The notes: a model not told the origin generated them from the sequence alone. A stretch of DNA of 14,467 bases from Giardia muris (GCA_006247105.1 VDLU01000035.1:1-14467); one strand, 5' to 3'; numbered from the stretch's first letter, positions 1-8,346 are shown. Translations and numbers: made by a program.

Positions 1-665
1 AGGAGGTCGTCATGATCGAGTCGAAGCCATGGGGTGACACGTGGTGGATCGAGTCATGATTGCTGATCTCGGTAGTAGTAGCCATTACTCCATCTGGAGG
101 CCTGACGTGGAGATGGGTTCCGTATCCCTGTCGATCAGATACGGGTGACACGATCCTAAGTCCGATGTGTACGCCGTACCATGGGGTCATCCTCACAGGA
201 CGATAGGGCTGACCGGTTAACATCCCGGTGGTATGATGGGGTCTTGGTGACATCCTTTCACAACGGTACATGAACGAAGCACATGGTGGGAGTCATCCCG
301 TCCTACCCCAGTCCCCCCATGGCCAGTAGTACTTCAGGTCGTGCATGGCCATGATGGATCACATGTCCCTTCGGTCATCCATGAAACCCGTTGTGTCCCC
401 CCCCATCCTGATCGTACCACAACCGCAACAGGACTCCAAGGTGATCAGCCTCTAGGCGGGAGAGACCATGACTCAGGGAAGTCGGCAAACTAGCTCCGTA
501 ACCTCGGGAGAAGGAGTGGCTCTGATCGATCAGAACCGGCACGGACCGAGGGATCCCGACTGTCTACTAACAACATAGCGTCGTGCCAGTCGTCATGGAT
601 GCGTACACGACGTGATTTCTGCCCAGTGCCATGACCGTCACCATGAAGAGGTTCATCCAAGCCCT

Positions 666-717
<52 letters not shown>

Positions 718-1162
718 GGGTAATTTCCGACGTGCATGAATGGATCAACGAGGATCCCACTGTCCCAAGTCATGCCTCCGTGAACCTACAGACCCGGGAA
801 CGGGCGGGTGTTGGTCGGCGGGGCAAGAAGACCCTTTTGAGCTTGACTCCAATCCGATCCTGGGGGATGGGATCATCGGTGCAGCATACAGGGGAGGCCG
901 CTTCCATGAGATACCCTGACGTTGTTCACCATCCCACTCACCGACTTACATCGGCACACGGTCGGATGGGGAGTTTGGCTGGGGCGGCGCGCCTGCTAGA
1001 TCACACCGCAGGCGTCCTATGGTAAGCTCAGTGAGGTCGGAAACCTCACGTGGAGCATAAGGGCATAAGCTTACTTGACTAGTACCCCCTGTCCCGGTAC
1101 TTGCCGTGAAAGCGTGGCCTAACGATCCTTCAACCGCTCCGGTAATCCGAGCGTGGAGGTGA

Positions 1163-1206
<44 letters not shown>

Positions 1207-1208
1207 CC

Positions 1209-1252
<44 letters not shown>

Positions 1253-1302
1253 CCGTCCGCATGCATCGGTGCGGAAGCGTCGGATTGTTCACCCGTCTAA
1301 GG

Positions 1303-1346
<44 letters not shown>

Positions 1347-1624
1347 TCCTACCGACCATCTCCATGCGTCCAGTACGTCGGGTCAGTACGAGAGGAACAC
1401 CCGTCGCGAGCCTCCGATCTCCCGGTTGTTTGACTTGACAGTGCCGGTCTGTCGCGCTCGGGGGACTAGCACTGAACGCCTCTAAGTGTCCATCCCACCT
1501 ACTCGCATGGGTTGAGGGGCTTCCCCTCGATTCGCCCGGGTTGACGACCCTTTTCTCCGACCTACTGTACGGCGTGGAGCTTCTTGCGACCGCCTGAGGT
1601 TTGGTTCGGGTTGGCATTCCCCCC
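1..1624 (+). rRNA. Large-subunit rRNA gene, 3' part (5' end outside window)
   Basis: This is the 3' part of the LSU rRNA, containing the peptidyl-transferase and sarcin-ricin regions. It is the same as 7681-9305, apart from one base missing near 166. Visible landmarks are the helix with CTCTCTTAAGGTAGCCAAAT (about 690-709), GTTACCACAGGGATAACTGG (about 1170), ATCCTTCGATGTCGGCTCTT (about 1230), the sarcin-ricin loop AGTACGAGAGGAAC (1385) and CTGAACGCCTCTAAG near 1475. The 3' end is not sharply defined. I place it just before the first GAGGGTCG-type spacer repeat (about 1631); the LSU length I recall for G. muris would put it nearer 1650. Open frames here, such as 708-1025, are rRNA shadows. Confidence 0.95.
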
Positions 1625-1975
1625 GAGCCCCCGAGGGTCGAAGACCTGAGGGGGTGAGGGAAGGGCCGGAACAACCCCCCCGAGGGTCGTGAGACCCGAA
1701 GGGGGGGCCGGAAGCGAGGCCCCCCGCCCCGAGGAAGACCTGAAGGGGGGTGAGGGCATCCCCCGTCATACCAGGGGGGTGGGAAGGGCTCCCCTCCGGT
1801 CGTGGGACCAGGGGGGTGAGGGCCCCCGGTCGTAAGGGGGCATCCCCGAGGGGTGAGACTTGAGGCGCCGAGGGTCATACCAGGGGGGGTGAGGGCCCCA
1901 AGGGGGGGCGTCCCCCGCCCGGATCGACCTGAAGCGAGATCAGACCCCCGTGGGTCGAAGGCCCGGGTACGGGGG
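1625..1975 (+). repeat. Short degenerate G-rich repeats just after the LSU gene
   Basis: This stretch is built from variants of two short motifs. One is CCGAGGGTCG followed by a few bases, GACCTGA or GACCCGA, and a run of G. The other is GTCATACCAGGGGGG or GGTCGTGGGACCAGGGGGG followed by TGAGGGC. At least four copies of each recur between about 1631 and 1955, with G runs of five to seven. The repeats begin right at the LSU 3' end, so they may hold the Pol I termination or 3'-processing signals, but no known terminator motif is recognisable. The region is duplicated at 9306-9656. Confidence 0.6.
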
Positions 1976-3135
1976 CCTACAGAAGGATACCAGATTTGGA
2001 ACGGTTACAGTGGATTTTGGATCCGGACTCGAGATCAAAAGACCGGAGGGGCGAGGGCGGGTCCGCGGGTCCCTCGAACGGGGGGTCGTACAGGGGTCCC
2101 CCGTGGGCCCACGGCCGTCCCCCTGGGCACGGAACGGATCGGGGGTCCATGCCCTGGCCCGGGAGTCCACATGGGTCCTCACGGGGGCCTTCCCTCCAGG
2201 GGTCATTCGAGGTGTCCCCGGGGGTCCCCTGGGTCCATGGGGCCCTTGAAGTCCTTCAAGATGAACGGGGACGGGGGGCCCGGTCCCTCACGGGGTGGGC
2301 CCTCACACGGGGGGGACTCATGGCTCCATCGGGGACTGGGGTCCGACCCCCCCGCCCTCCTTCGAGGGGCCGGGTCATCGGACCATGTGGTCATATGGAT
2401 GGGCCTTCCGGGGGGTCACGGTCCCCTCGGGGGTGGGTCATCGAATGGGATGGGGGACTATCTTCCCCCCTTCCATAGCCCGTGGGGTCCCCCTCGAGTC
2501 CTCCATGAACGGGGTCACATGGGGCCTTCAGAGGGTCTCCTGGGCCCGGGCCGAACAGGGGATTCCCGTGGGGTCCGACTCCCCCTTGAATCTCTGGGGG
2601 TCTCGAGCGGGGACCCAGATCCACGCCCCACAGGTCCATGGACCTTCATGGGTGGGGGGGTGGTCCATCATACGGATGGGGGTTCCTTCGGTCGGGGGTC
2701 CGTCCGGTCCTCACGGGACAGGATCCAGGGGGCCTTCACGTCCCCTCATACGGGCCACATGGACCGGGTCATCAGGGGGATCCGGGTCATCATATGGGGC
2801 CCGGGCCTCATATCCATGGACGGGGACTCCCCCACGGGGCGGGCCCCCTTCATCGATCGGGTCCCTCACGGATCCTTCAGAGGGTGAAGATCGGACACGG
2901 CATGGGACTTTCAGGCCCCCACGGGTCATCGGACGGACGATCGAACGGGCCCCCGAGGGCACGAGTAGAGGTAGTGGGTCCATGGGGCCCGGGACGACGC
3001 TCATCATTCCAGACGGGAGGGAACCCTTCCCGCTTTCTCCTTCATTCAAGTTTAGGACCGGAGGGGCGCCGAAGCGACGGGCCCCCTCAGAGGGGGACCG
3101 AAGGGGCGGCCCGAAGGGCGAGGCCACTGTGGGCA
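1976..3135 (+). other. G-rich low-complexity spacer block
   Basis: About 1.15 kb of spacer dominated by GGGGTCC, CATGGGG, GGTCAT and CATATGG-like words, with G clearly exceeding C on the plus strand. No exact tandem period is obvious by eye; it looks like a scrambled short-word repeat. All six frames are fairly open because the words rarely form stops. The ATG-initiated open frames are therefore rejected as genes: there is no domain, they are Gly/Pro/Ser/Arg-only, and several long frames overlap. A less repetitive segment sits at its start (about 1985-2040, around TTTGGAACGGTTACAGTGG). The same block recurs at 9657-10816. Confidence 0.6.
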
Positions 3136-3149
3136 CCGGCCACTGACTG

Positions 3150-3591
3150 GGCGTGTCTGCGTCCCCGGGCGGCCCGCGTCTCCGTGTCCCTCGCATCTCT
3201 CGCATCTCCCGCGTCTCTCATCACCTCTCATCACTTATTATCGTCCCTTATCGTGTCTCGTGTCCCTTATCGTCTCTTATCATCTCTTATCGTCCCCCGT
3301 CATCTCTCATCGCTCTCATCGCGTCCCCAGCCCCCCCACTCCTCTCGTGGATCCCCCTGGCCCCTCTCATGCCCCCCCATGGATCCTCATGCCCTCTCAT
3401 GCCATCTCATGGCCCCCCATGCCCCCCTGACTCCTCTTGAATCACCTCGTGGCCCCCCCTCTCAGGCCTCCCCCCTTCCTCCCTCAGCCCTCCCCACGCC
3501 TGCACACACTCCCCCCCATCCCTCTACCACGTCGGGGAGCCCTCTCCCACATCCGTCTGACTCGTCCCCCCAACCCCCAGGTCTCCAGATC
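3150..3591 (+). other. Pyrimidine-rich spacer block with CTTATCGTC/CTCTCATC repeats
   Basis: Near 3140 the strand composition switches from G-rich to C/T-rich. From about 3184 to 3325 the sequence is an irregular repeat of CTCTCATC, CTTATCGTC and CTCGCATCT words. From about 3330 to 3590 it is CCCCCC, CTCTCATGCC and CCTCC runs. A long pyrimidine tract in the non-template strand of an rDNA spacer is a plausible place for transcription termination or a replication-fork barrier, but that is inference. It is repeated at 10831-11272 in the terminal unit. Confidence 0.55.
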
Positions 3592-3627
3592 CTCCTGGAT
3601 TAATATTTACTAATGAAAATCCAGGGG
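3592..3627. promoter_or_regulatory. AT-rich hairpin (inverted repeat) in the spacer, function unknown
   Basis: The left arm CTCCTGGATT (3592-3601) pairs with the right arm AATCCAGGGG (3618-3627). This gives a 10-bp stem with one G.T wobble around a 16-base AT-rich loop that includes AATATTTACTAATG. It is the only markedly AT-rich spot in the spacer and sits at the downstream edge of the pyrimidine block. An exact copy lies at 11273-11308. Candidate roles are a Pol I terminator or release element, an origin or unwinding element, or a recombination hot spot. The sequence alone does not decide. Confidence 0.5.
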
Positions 3628-3952
3628 AATCCCGGACAATAGAGGGTTCGATCCATCATCTCGTCCCATGGGACTCCCGTCCCCCCTGCACCCTTTCGAC
3701 GGTGTTACGTGACTGTGCACGCAGTGGGAGGGCCGTGGGGGTCGTGGGGATGGCAGGAGACTTGCATGGGGTCATCCTTGGGGACGGGTCGAGAGGGATG
3801 GAGGGGCCACCTAAGGGCCTTGTGGGGGCCTATGAGCGATCTTTGGGGGGTCGGGAGGCTCCCGGGACGCTCCTGGGCCGGGGACGGGTCGAGGCCTGGT
3901 GGGCCATTTTTTGAAACTCGACTTCGGACACCAACTTACACCTAAAATCGAG
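3628..3952 (+). other. Unique spacer segment upstream of the promoter-like elements
   Basis: No gene is seen in this stretch. It is mixed GC-rich sequence, ending in a T run followed by less GC-rich DNA (about 3904-3950, TTTTTTGAAACTCGACTTCG). Its first 228 bases (to 3855) are also present in the terminal unit, where homology ends. Four of the five base differences I found between the two spacer copies lie here, at 3696, 3758, 3761 and 3765. Confidence 0.5.
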
Positions 3953-3999
3953 CAGAAAGTGCACGAAAGATGGAGGCCGACTTTCGGCTACTATAGGGG
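3953..3999 (+). promoter_or_regulatory. Promoter-like element, copy 1 (candidate spacer promoter)
   Basis: First of three copies of a 47-bp element: a 10-base box (here CAGAAAGTGC), two bases, then a 35-base core starting GAAAGATGGAGGCCGACTTT and ending CTACTATAGGGG. The core contains the inverted repeat GCCGA-CTT-TCGGC. Copy 3 has the same layout and lies just upstream of the SSU, where a Pol I promoter is expected. Copies 1 and 2 therefore look like duplicated spacer promoters, as in many animal rDNAs. The promoter role is inferred from position only. Confidence 0.45.
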
Positions 4000-4089
4000 A
4001 AGGAGGAAGGCCGGGCCCCGGGGGACGGGGGACGAAGTGCTGCCGCGGGGCGGGGAGGAGAAGGATCGGAGGGGTCACCTGGGGACCCT

Positions 4090-4136
4090 CAATAAGTGGA
4101 CGAAAGGTGGAGGCCGACTTTCCGCTACTGTAGGGG
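4090..4136 (+). promoter_or_regulatory. Promoter-like element, copy 2 (candidate spacer promoter)
   Basis: This is the second copy, 137 bp downstream of copy 1. The upstream box is CAATAAGTGG. The 35-base core differs from copy 1 at three positions (GAAAGG for GAAAGA, TTTCCGC for TTTCGGC, CTGTAGGGG for CTATAGGGG). The TTTCCGC change breaks the GCCGA/TCGGC inverted repeat kept in copies 1 and 3, so this copy may be a decayed duplicate. The 73-bp array begins about 45 bp downstream. Confidence 0.45.
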
Positions 4137-4179
4137 CCAGGAGGCCGGGGCCCGGGGGCCCGAAGGGGCGAGGCCGGCC

Positions 4180-4690
4180 GAGGGCCCGCCCCCCCTCAAA
4201 TCGGACGGGGGGAGGGGCGAGAGGCCCCCAAATCGGACGGGGAGGAGGGCTCCAGGGCCCGCCCCCCCTCAAATCGAACGGGGGGAGGGGCGAGAGGCCC
4301 CCAAATCGGACGGGGAGGAGGGCTCCAGGGCCCGCCCCCCCTCAAATCGAACGGGGGGAGGGGCGAGAGGCCCCCAAATCGGACGGGGAGGAGGGCTCCA
4401 GGGCCCGCCCCCCCTCAAATCGAACGGGGGGAGGGGCGAGAGGCCCCCAAATCGGACGGGGAGGAGGGCTCCAGGGCCCGCCCCCCCTCAAATCGAACGG
4501 GGGGAGGGGCGAGAGGCCCCCAAATCGGACGGGGAGGAGGGCTCCAGGGCCCGCCCCCCCTCAAATCGAACGGGGCGAGGGGCGAGAGGCCCCCAAATCG
4601 GACGGGGAGGAGGGCTCCAGGGCCCGCCCCCCCTCAAATCGAACGGGGGGAGGGGCGAGAGGCCCCCAAATCGGACGGGGAGGAGGCCCC
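4180..4690 (+). repeat. Tandem array, seven copies of a 73-bp unit
   Basis: CAAATCG recurs at exact 73-base steps: 4197, 4270, 4343, 4416, 4489, 4562 and 4635. A second CAAATCGGACGGGG in each unit lies 32 bases later (4229, 4302 and so on), so each unit is itself two diverged half-units of 32 and 41 bases. Units are nearly identical. Copy 1 has GGACGG where the others have GAACGG, and copy 6 has one G-to-C change in the following G run. The last unit is cut at about 4690. Because 73 is not a multiple of three, a reading frame passes through all three phases. The open frames across the array (3899-4777, 4096-4809) simply show that no phase contains a stop. Confidence 0.93.
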
Positions 4691-4816
4691 CTCCGAACGG
4701 CCCCCTCCCCCCTCGGTCTTCCTCCCTCCCCCCCTCGCCCGGTCCTGAACGAAGTGCCGTCGCAGGGAGGGGAGTGAGCTGGGGAAGAAGGACCACAACC
4801 CCCACCTAGAGACCTT
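4691..4816 (+). other. Segment between the 73-bp array and promoter copy 3
   Basis: A CT-rich run (about 4690-4740) is followed by ACGAAGTGCC at 4749 and a stretch ending ACCTTCAATAAGTGG. The second part matches the interval between copies 1 and 2 (ACGAAGTGCT at 4032 through ACCCTCAATAAGTGG). It is therefore the tail of the same duplicated promoter unit, displaced by the inserted array. Confidence 0.5.
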
Positions 4817-4863
4817 CAATAAGTGGCCCAAAGATGGAGGCCGATTTTCGGCTACTATAGGGA
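4817..4863 (+). promoter_or_regulatory. Promoter-like element, copy 3 (candidate gene promoter for the rRNA operon)
   Basis: This is the third copy of the 47-bp element: box CAATAAGTGG at 4817-4826, two bases, then a core starting CAAAGATGGAGGCCGATTTT and ending CTACTATAGGGA. It keeps the inverted repeat GCCGA-TTT-TCGGC. It ends 114 bp before the SSU 5' end and is the only copy directly upstream of the gene, so it is the best candidate for the RNA polymerase I promoter, with the start probably near the TATAGGG part of the core. No Giardia Pol I consensus is known to me. Confidence 0.45.
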
Positions 4864-4977
4864 AGGCACGACGAGGCCGGACCGGGACGAGAAGACCCAC
4901 CCGACGACGAGTGTGGATCGTACGACGAGAGGACGGAAGGGCCGGCCCACAACGGACGGATCGACCGATCGACAGAC
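4864..4977 (+). other. Putative 5' external transcribed spacer
   Basis: This 114-base leader lies between the last promoter-like element and the SSU. It is rich in GACGA and ACGGA words and ends with GATCGACCGATCGACAGAC just before the SSU start. If transcription starts at copy 3, this is the whole 5' leader of the pre-rRNA, which is very short for a eukaryote but in keeping with compact diplomonad rDNA. Confidence 0.45.
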
Positions 4978-6406
4978 CATCCGGTTGATCCTGCCGGAGT
5001 ACTACGCTACCCCCAAGGACAAAAGCCATGCAAGCGGACACGAGGTATGAAGTGGCGGACGGCTCGGTACAACGGTACGAGTCTGACCGGGGGTGAAGGC
5101 TAGACGGATACCGCTGGCAACCCAGCGCCAAGACGAGTGCTCAAGAGCGGGGAAGGAAAGCACGCGATGGAGCGAATGCCCGGATGAGGTTCCGAGGTAT
5201 TACCTAGTCGGTAGAGTAGTGGTCTACGGAGGGGATGATGCCTGGCGGAGGATCAGGGTTTGACTCCGGAGAACGGGCCTGAGAGACGGCCCGTACATCC
5301 AAGGACGGCAGCAGGCGCGGAACTTGCCCAATGCGTGAAGGCGTGAGGCAGCAACGGGGGATCCCATGAAATGGGAAGACTGGGGGGTAGATGACCCCAG
5401 CACAAGTCGAGGGAAAGGTCTGGTGCCAGCAGCCGCGGTAATTCCAGCTCGGCAGGCGTCGTACGGCGCTGTTGCAGTTAAAACGTCCGGAGTCGAGACG
5501 TCCAGCCGGGAGGAAAGAGGAGCGCTTAAGGCGGGAGTGAGTACGAGAAAGCCCGGGACGGACATGAAGGTGAATGGGTAAGGGCATGTGTATTGGTGGG
5601 GGACGGGTGAAATAGGATGATCCGACCAAGACAGACAAAGGCGTAGGCACTTGCCAAGACCATATCAGTCGAACCAGGACGAAGCCCGGGGGCGAGAAGG
5701 CGATTAGACACCACCGTATTCCCGGGCGTAAACGATGCCACCGAGAGACTGGCCAGGTCGTCAGGATCGAAGGGAAACCGATCAGGGTACGGGCTCTGGG
5801 GGGAGTATGGCCGCAAGGCTGGAACTTGAAGGCATTGACGGAGGGGTACCACCAGACGTGGAGTCTGCGGCTCAATTTGACTCAACGCGAACACCTTACC
5901 AGGCCCAGACGTACGGAGGATCGACGGTTGAGAGGACCTTCGTGATCGTACGAGTGGTGGTGCATGGCCGTTCACAGCCCGTGGCTTGAGCCGTCTGCTT
6001 GACTGCGACAACGAGCGAGACCCTAACCTGGATGGGACCGCCAATGGTGAATTGGAGGAAGGTGGGGCGATAACAGGTCTGTGATGCCCTTAGACGCCCT
6101 GGGCTGCACGCGTACTACACTGTGGGGATGAAACCACGTCGAGTTGTGAAGCTTGATGAGATCAAACCCCCACGTGGTTGGGATCGTGGACTGGAACGTC
6201 CTCGTGAACCTGGAATGTCTAGTAGGCGTAGGTCATCAATCTACGCCGGATACGTCCCTGCCCCTTGTACACACCGCCCGTCGCTCCTACCGACTGGGTC
6301 TTCTGGCGAGCTCCTGGGAGGGATGAACCGAACAGGGACGAACCGCGAGGCTTGGAGGAAGGAGAAGTCGTAACAAGGTATCCGTAGGTGAACCTGCGGA
6401 TGGATC
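4978..6406 (+). rRNA. Small-subunit (16S-like) rRNA, Giardia type
   Basis: The gene opens with CATCCGGTTGATCCTGCCGG, the near-universal eukaryotic SSU start. It contains GGTGCCAGCAGCCGCGGTAA (530 loop, about 5422), ATTAGACACC near 5704, the decoding-site segment GTACACACCGCCCGTCGCTC (about 6267), and ends with GTAACAAGGTATCCGTAGGT (6370) and GAACCTGCGGATGGATC. At about 1,429 nt it is far shorter than the usual ~1.8 kb eukaryotic SSU and equals the length I recall for G. muris. Phrases such as GCCTGGCGGAGGATCAGGGT and GGCAGCAGGCGCGGAACTTG match Giardia SSU. It forms the 40S subunit RNA and is co-transcribed with 5.8S and LSU. Confidence 0.97.
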
Positions 6407-6444
6407 CATCGAGAGGGAAGGTACGAGGATGAAGGCAATGAGAT
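6407..6444 (+). other. Internal transcribed spacer 1 (very short)
   Basis: About 38 bases separate the SSU 3' end from the first 5.8S-like sequence. Both boundaries are approximate. Such short spacers are typical of diplomonads. Confidence 0.7.
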
Positions 6445-6575
6445 GACGCGACCCGGTGGATGCCTTGGCTCGGGGGACGATGAAGGACGTGGCTGACGAC
6501 GATACTCGATGTGGTCCAAGCACGTGACATCGATCTTCGAATGGATCATCGGGGTGGTGGGGTGATCTACGAACT
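6445..6575 (+). rRNA. 5.8S rRNA
   Basis: The conserved 5.8S features are in order: GGTGGATGCCTTGGCTC (about 6455-6471), then CGATGAAGGACGTGGCTGAC (about 6478-6497), the counterpart of the eukaryotic CGATGAAGAACGCAGC helix, then CATCGATCTTCGAAT (about 6528-6542). The 3' end, which pairs with the LSU 5' end, is poorly conserved, so the end is an estimate. The gene is shorter than the usual ~155-160 nt. It is a separate 5.8S and is not fused to the LSU as in microsporidia. Confidence 0.8.
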
Positions 6576-6633
6576 GGGTTGTTCGAGGGGTTGAACGATG
6601 GGGAATGAGATGAGGATCCCCCCCCACTCCGAT
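6576..6633 (+). other. Internal transcribed spacer 2 (very short)
   Basis: About 58 bases lie between the 5.8S and the LSU start, including a run of eight C near 6618-6625. The boundaries are approximate because both flanking rRNA ends are weakly conserved. Confidence 0.6.
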
Positions 6634-8346
6634 GAAGATGACGGGTGGAACTTAAGCATATCAGTACGCCCAGGAGAAGACACCAACCGGGATTCCTTGA
6701 TTAGCGGCGAGCGATCCAGGAGTAGTCCGACCTCGAAGCGATGAGCGTTGTGAGGACTGGGGGGATGTCCTAAACCCGAAGATGGGTTGAAACCCACACC
6801 AAGGAGGGTGCCAGTCCCGTAGGGATGGACACAACCCCAACGACGAGTACCTCTGCTTGAGAGTGTAGAGGGAAGAGGAGGTGGTACCCTTCTAAGGCTA
6901 AATACCGCCCCGAGACCGATAGAGGACCAAGTAGTGCGAACGAAAGGTGAGAAGGATGCCGACCCAGGCACGTCAAAAGACCCTGAACCCGGGAGGCGAC
7001 TCCCGACCTGTCGATGATCGATTGGTCGGGCCCGTCTCGAAACACGGACCGAGGAGTTAGGACCGATCGCGAGTCATGTGGCAAAGGGAAGTCAAGACTT
7101 CAAGGGGCCCCTTACAAGGGCAGAGCGATCGGTCCTAGACCCGAAAGGTGGTGATCTACACTTGACCAGGGTGAAGCCAGACGAAAGCCTGGTGGAGGCC
7201 CATCCCGGTGCTGACGTGCAAATCGCTCGGTCGAGTTGAGTGTAGGGGCGAAAGACTCATCGAACCACCTGGTAGCTGGTTACCTCCGAAATGTCTCCCA
7301 GGATAGCCGACATCATGAACAGCTGCCCTAGGTAAGGCCACGATCGGTGGGAGTAGGGAGGTCACTCCTTATCCACCCCTCGAACCATGAACAAGGGTGG
7401 AGCGGGGCCAACTTGTGTGGGCCCCCTCAACAGTGTTGATGTCGAGTGGGCCTCTCCTGGTAAGCAGGACGGGCAAGACGGGATGAACCGACAGTCGGGG
7501 GAAGGTGTGGAAGTGTATGCTCGATCAAACGGTGTCCGTCGATCGTGACAGCTGGAAGGTGGCCTTAACAGTAGGAAGCCTCTAAGGAGTGTGTAACAAC
7601 CCACCAGCCGAATCGAGGGGCCCGGAAAATGGAACACGCCGAAGCATACGATCGGAACCCGACCGAGATGTGTCTCGGGTAGGAGGTCGTCATGATCGAG
7701 TCGAAGCCATGGGGTGACACGTGGTGGATCGAGTCATGATTGCTGATCTCGGTAGTAGTAGCCATTACTCCATCTGGAGGCCTGACGTGGAGATGGGTTC
7801 CGTATCCCTGTCGATCAGATACGGGTGACACGATCCTAAGTCCGATGGTGTACGCCGTACCATGGGGTCATCCTCACAGGACGATAGGGCTGACCGGTTA
7901 ACATCCCGGTGGTATGATGGGGTCTTGGTGACATCCTTTCACAACGGTACATGAACGAAGCACATGGTGGGAGTCATCCCGTCCTACCCCAGTCCCCCCA
8001 TGGCCAGTAGTACTTCAGGTCGTGCATGGCCATGATGGATCACATGTCCCTTCGGTCATCCATGAAACCCGTTGTGTCCCCCCCCATCCTGATCGTACCA
8101 CAACCGCAACAGGACTCCAAGGTGATCAGCCTCTAGGCGGGAGAGACCATGACTCAGGGAAGTCGGCAAACTAGCTCCGTAACCTCGGGAGAAGGAGTGG
8201 CTCTGATCGATCAGAACCGGCACGGACCGAGGGATCCCGACTGTCTACTAACAACATAGCGTCGTGCCAGTCGTCATGGATGCGTACACGACGTGATTTC
8301 TGCCCAGTGCCATGACCGTCACCATGAAGAGGTTCATCCAAGCCCT

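Larger units (their letters stand above)
1625..4977 (+). other. Complete rDNA intergenic spacer between LSU and SSU
   Basis: This is the full non-transcribed plus external transcribed spacer between the LSU 3' end and the SSU 5' end of the next unit, about 3.35 kb. It is modular: short G-rich repeats, a long G-rich block, a C/T-rich block, an AT-rich hairpin, a unique segment, three promoter-like elements, a 73-bp tandem array and a leader. The parts are listed separately. Long open frames (for example 1853-2887 at 344 codons and 3899-4777 at 292 codons) come from GC-rich low-complexity or repeat DNA with few stops. They encode only Gly/Pro/Arg/Ser-rich strings and are not called as genes. 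Confidence 0.9.

Noticed and set aside
708..1025. 105-codon plus-strand open frame, repeated at 8389-8706
   Set aside because: It lies wholly within the highly conserved core of the LSU rRNA.
1853..2887. 344-codon plus-strand open frame (and its identical copy at 9534-10568) and other 280-320 codon frames in the spacer
   Set aside because: They lie in GC-rich low-complexity rDNA spacer, overlap one another on both strands, and encode only Gly/Pro/Arg/Ser/His-rich strings with no domain.
3899..4809. Open frames across the 73-bp array giving a repeated Arg/Gly/Pro/Asn peptide
   Set aside because: The unit is 73 bp, so the frame rotates through all three phases. The openness follows from the repeat having no stop in any phase, not from coding.
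6407..6633. Microsporidia-like fusion of 5.8S to the LSU
   Set aside because: A distinct 5.8S with GGTGGATGCCTTGG and CGATGAAGGACG is followed by a spacer before the LSU start, and the SSU sequence is Giardia-like.
5204..7831. Many minus-strand open frames of 80-220 codons opposite SSU and LSU
   Set aside because: Antisense shadows of rRNA genes; no protein family is recognisable.
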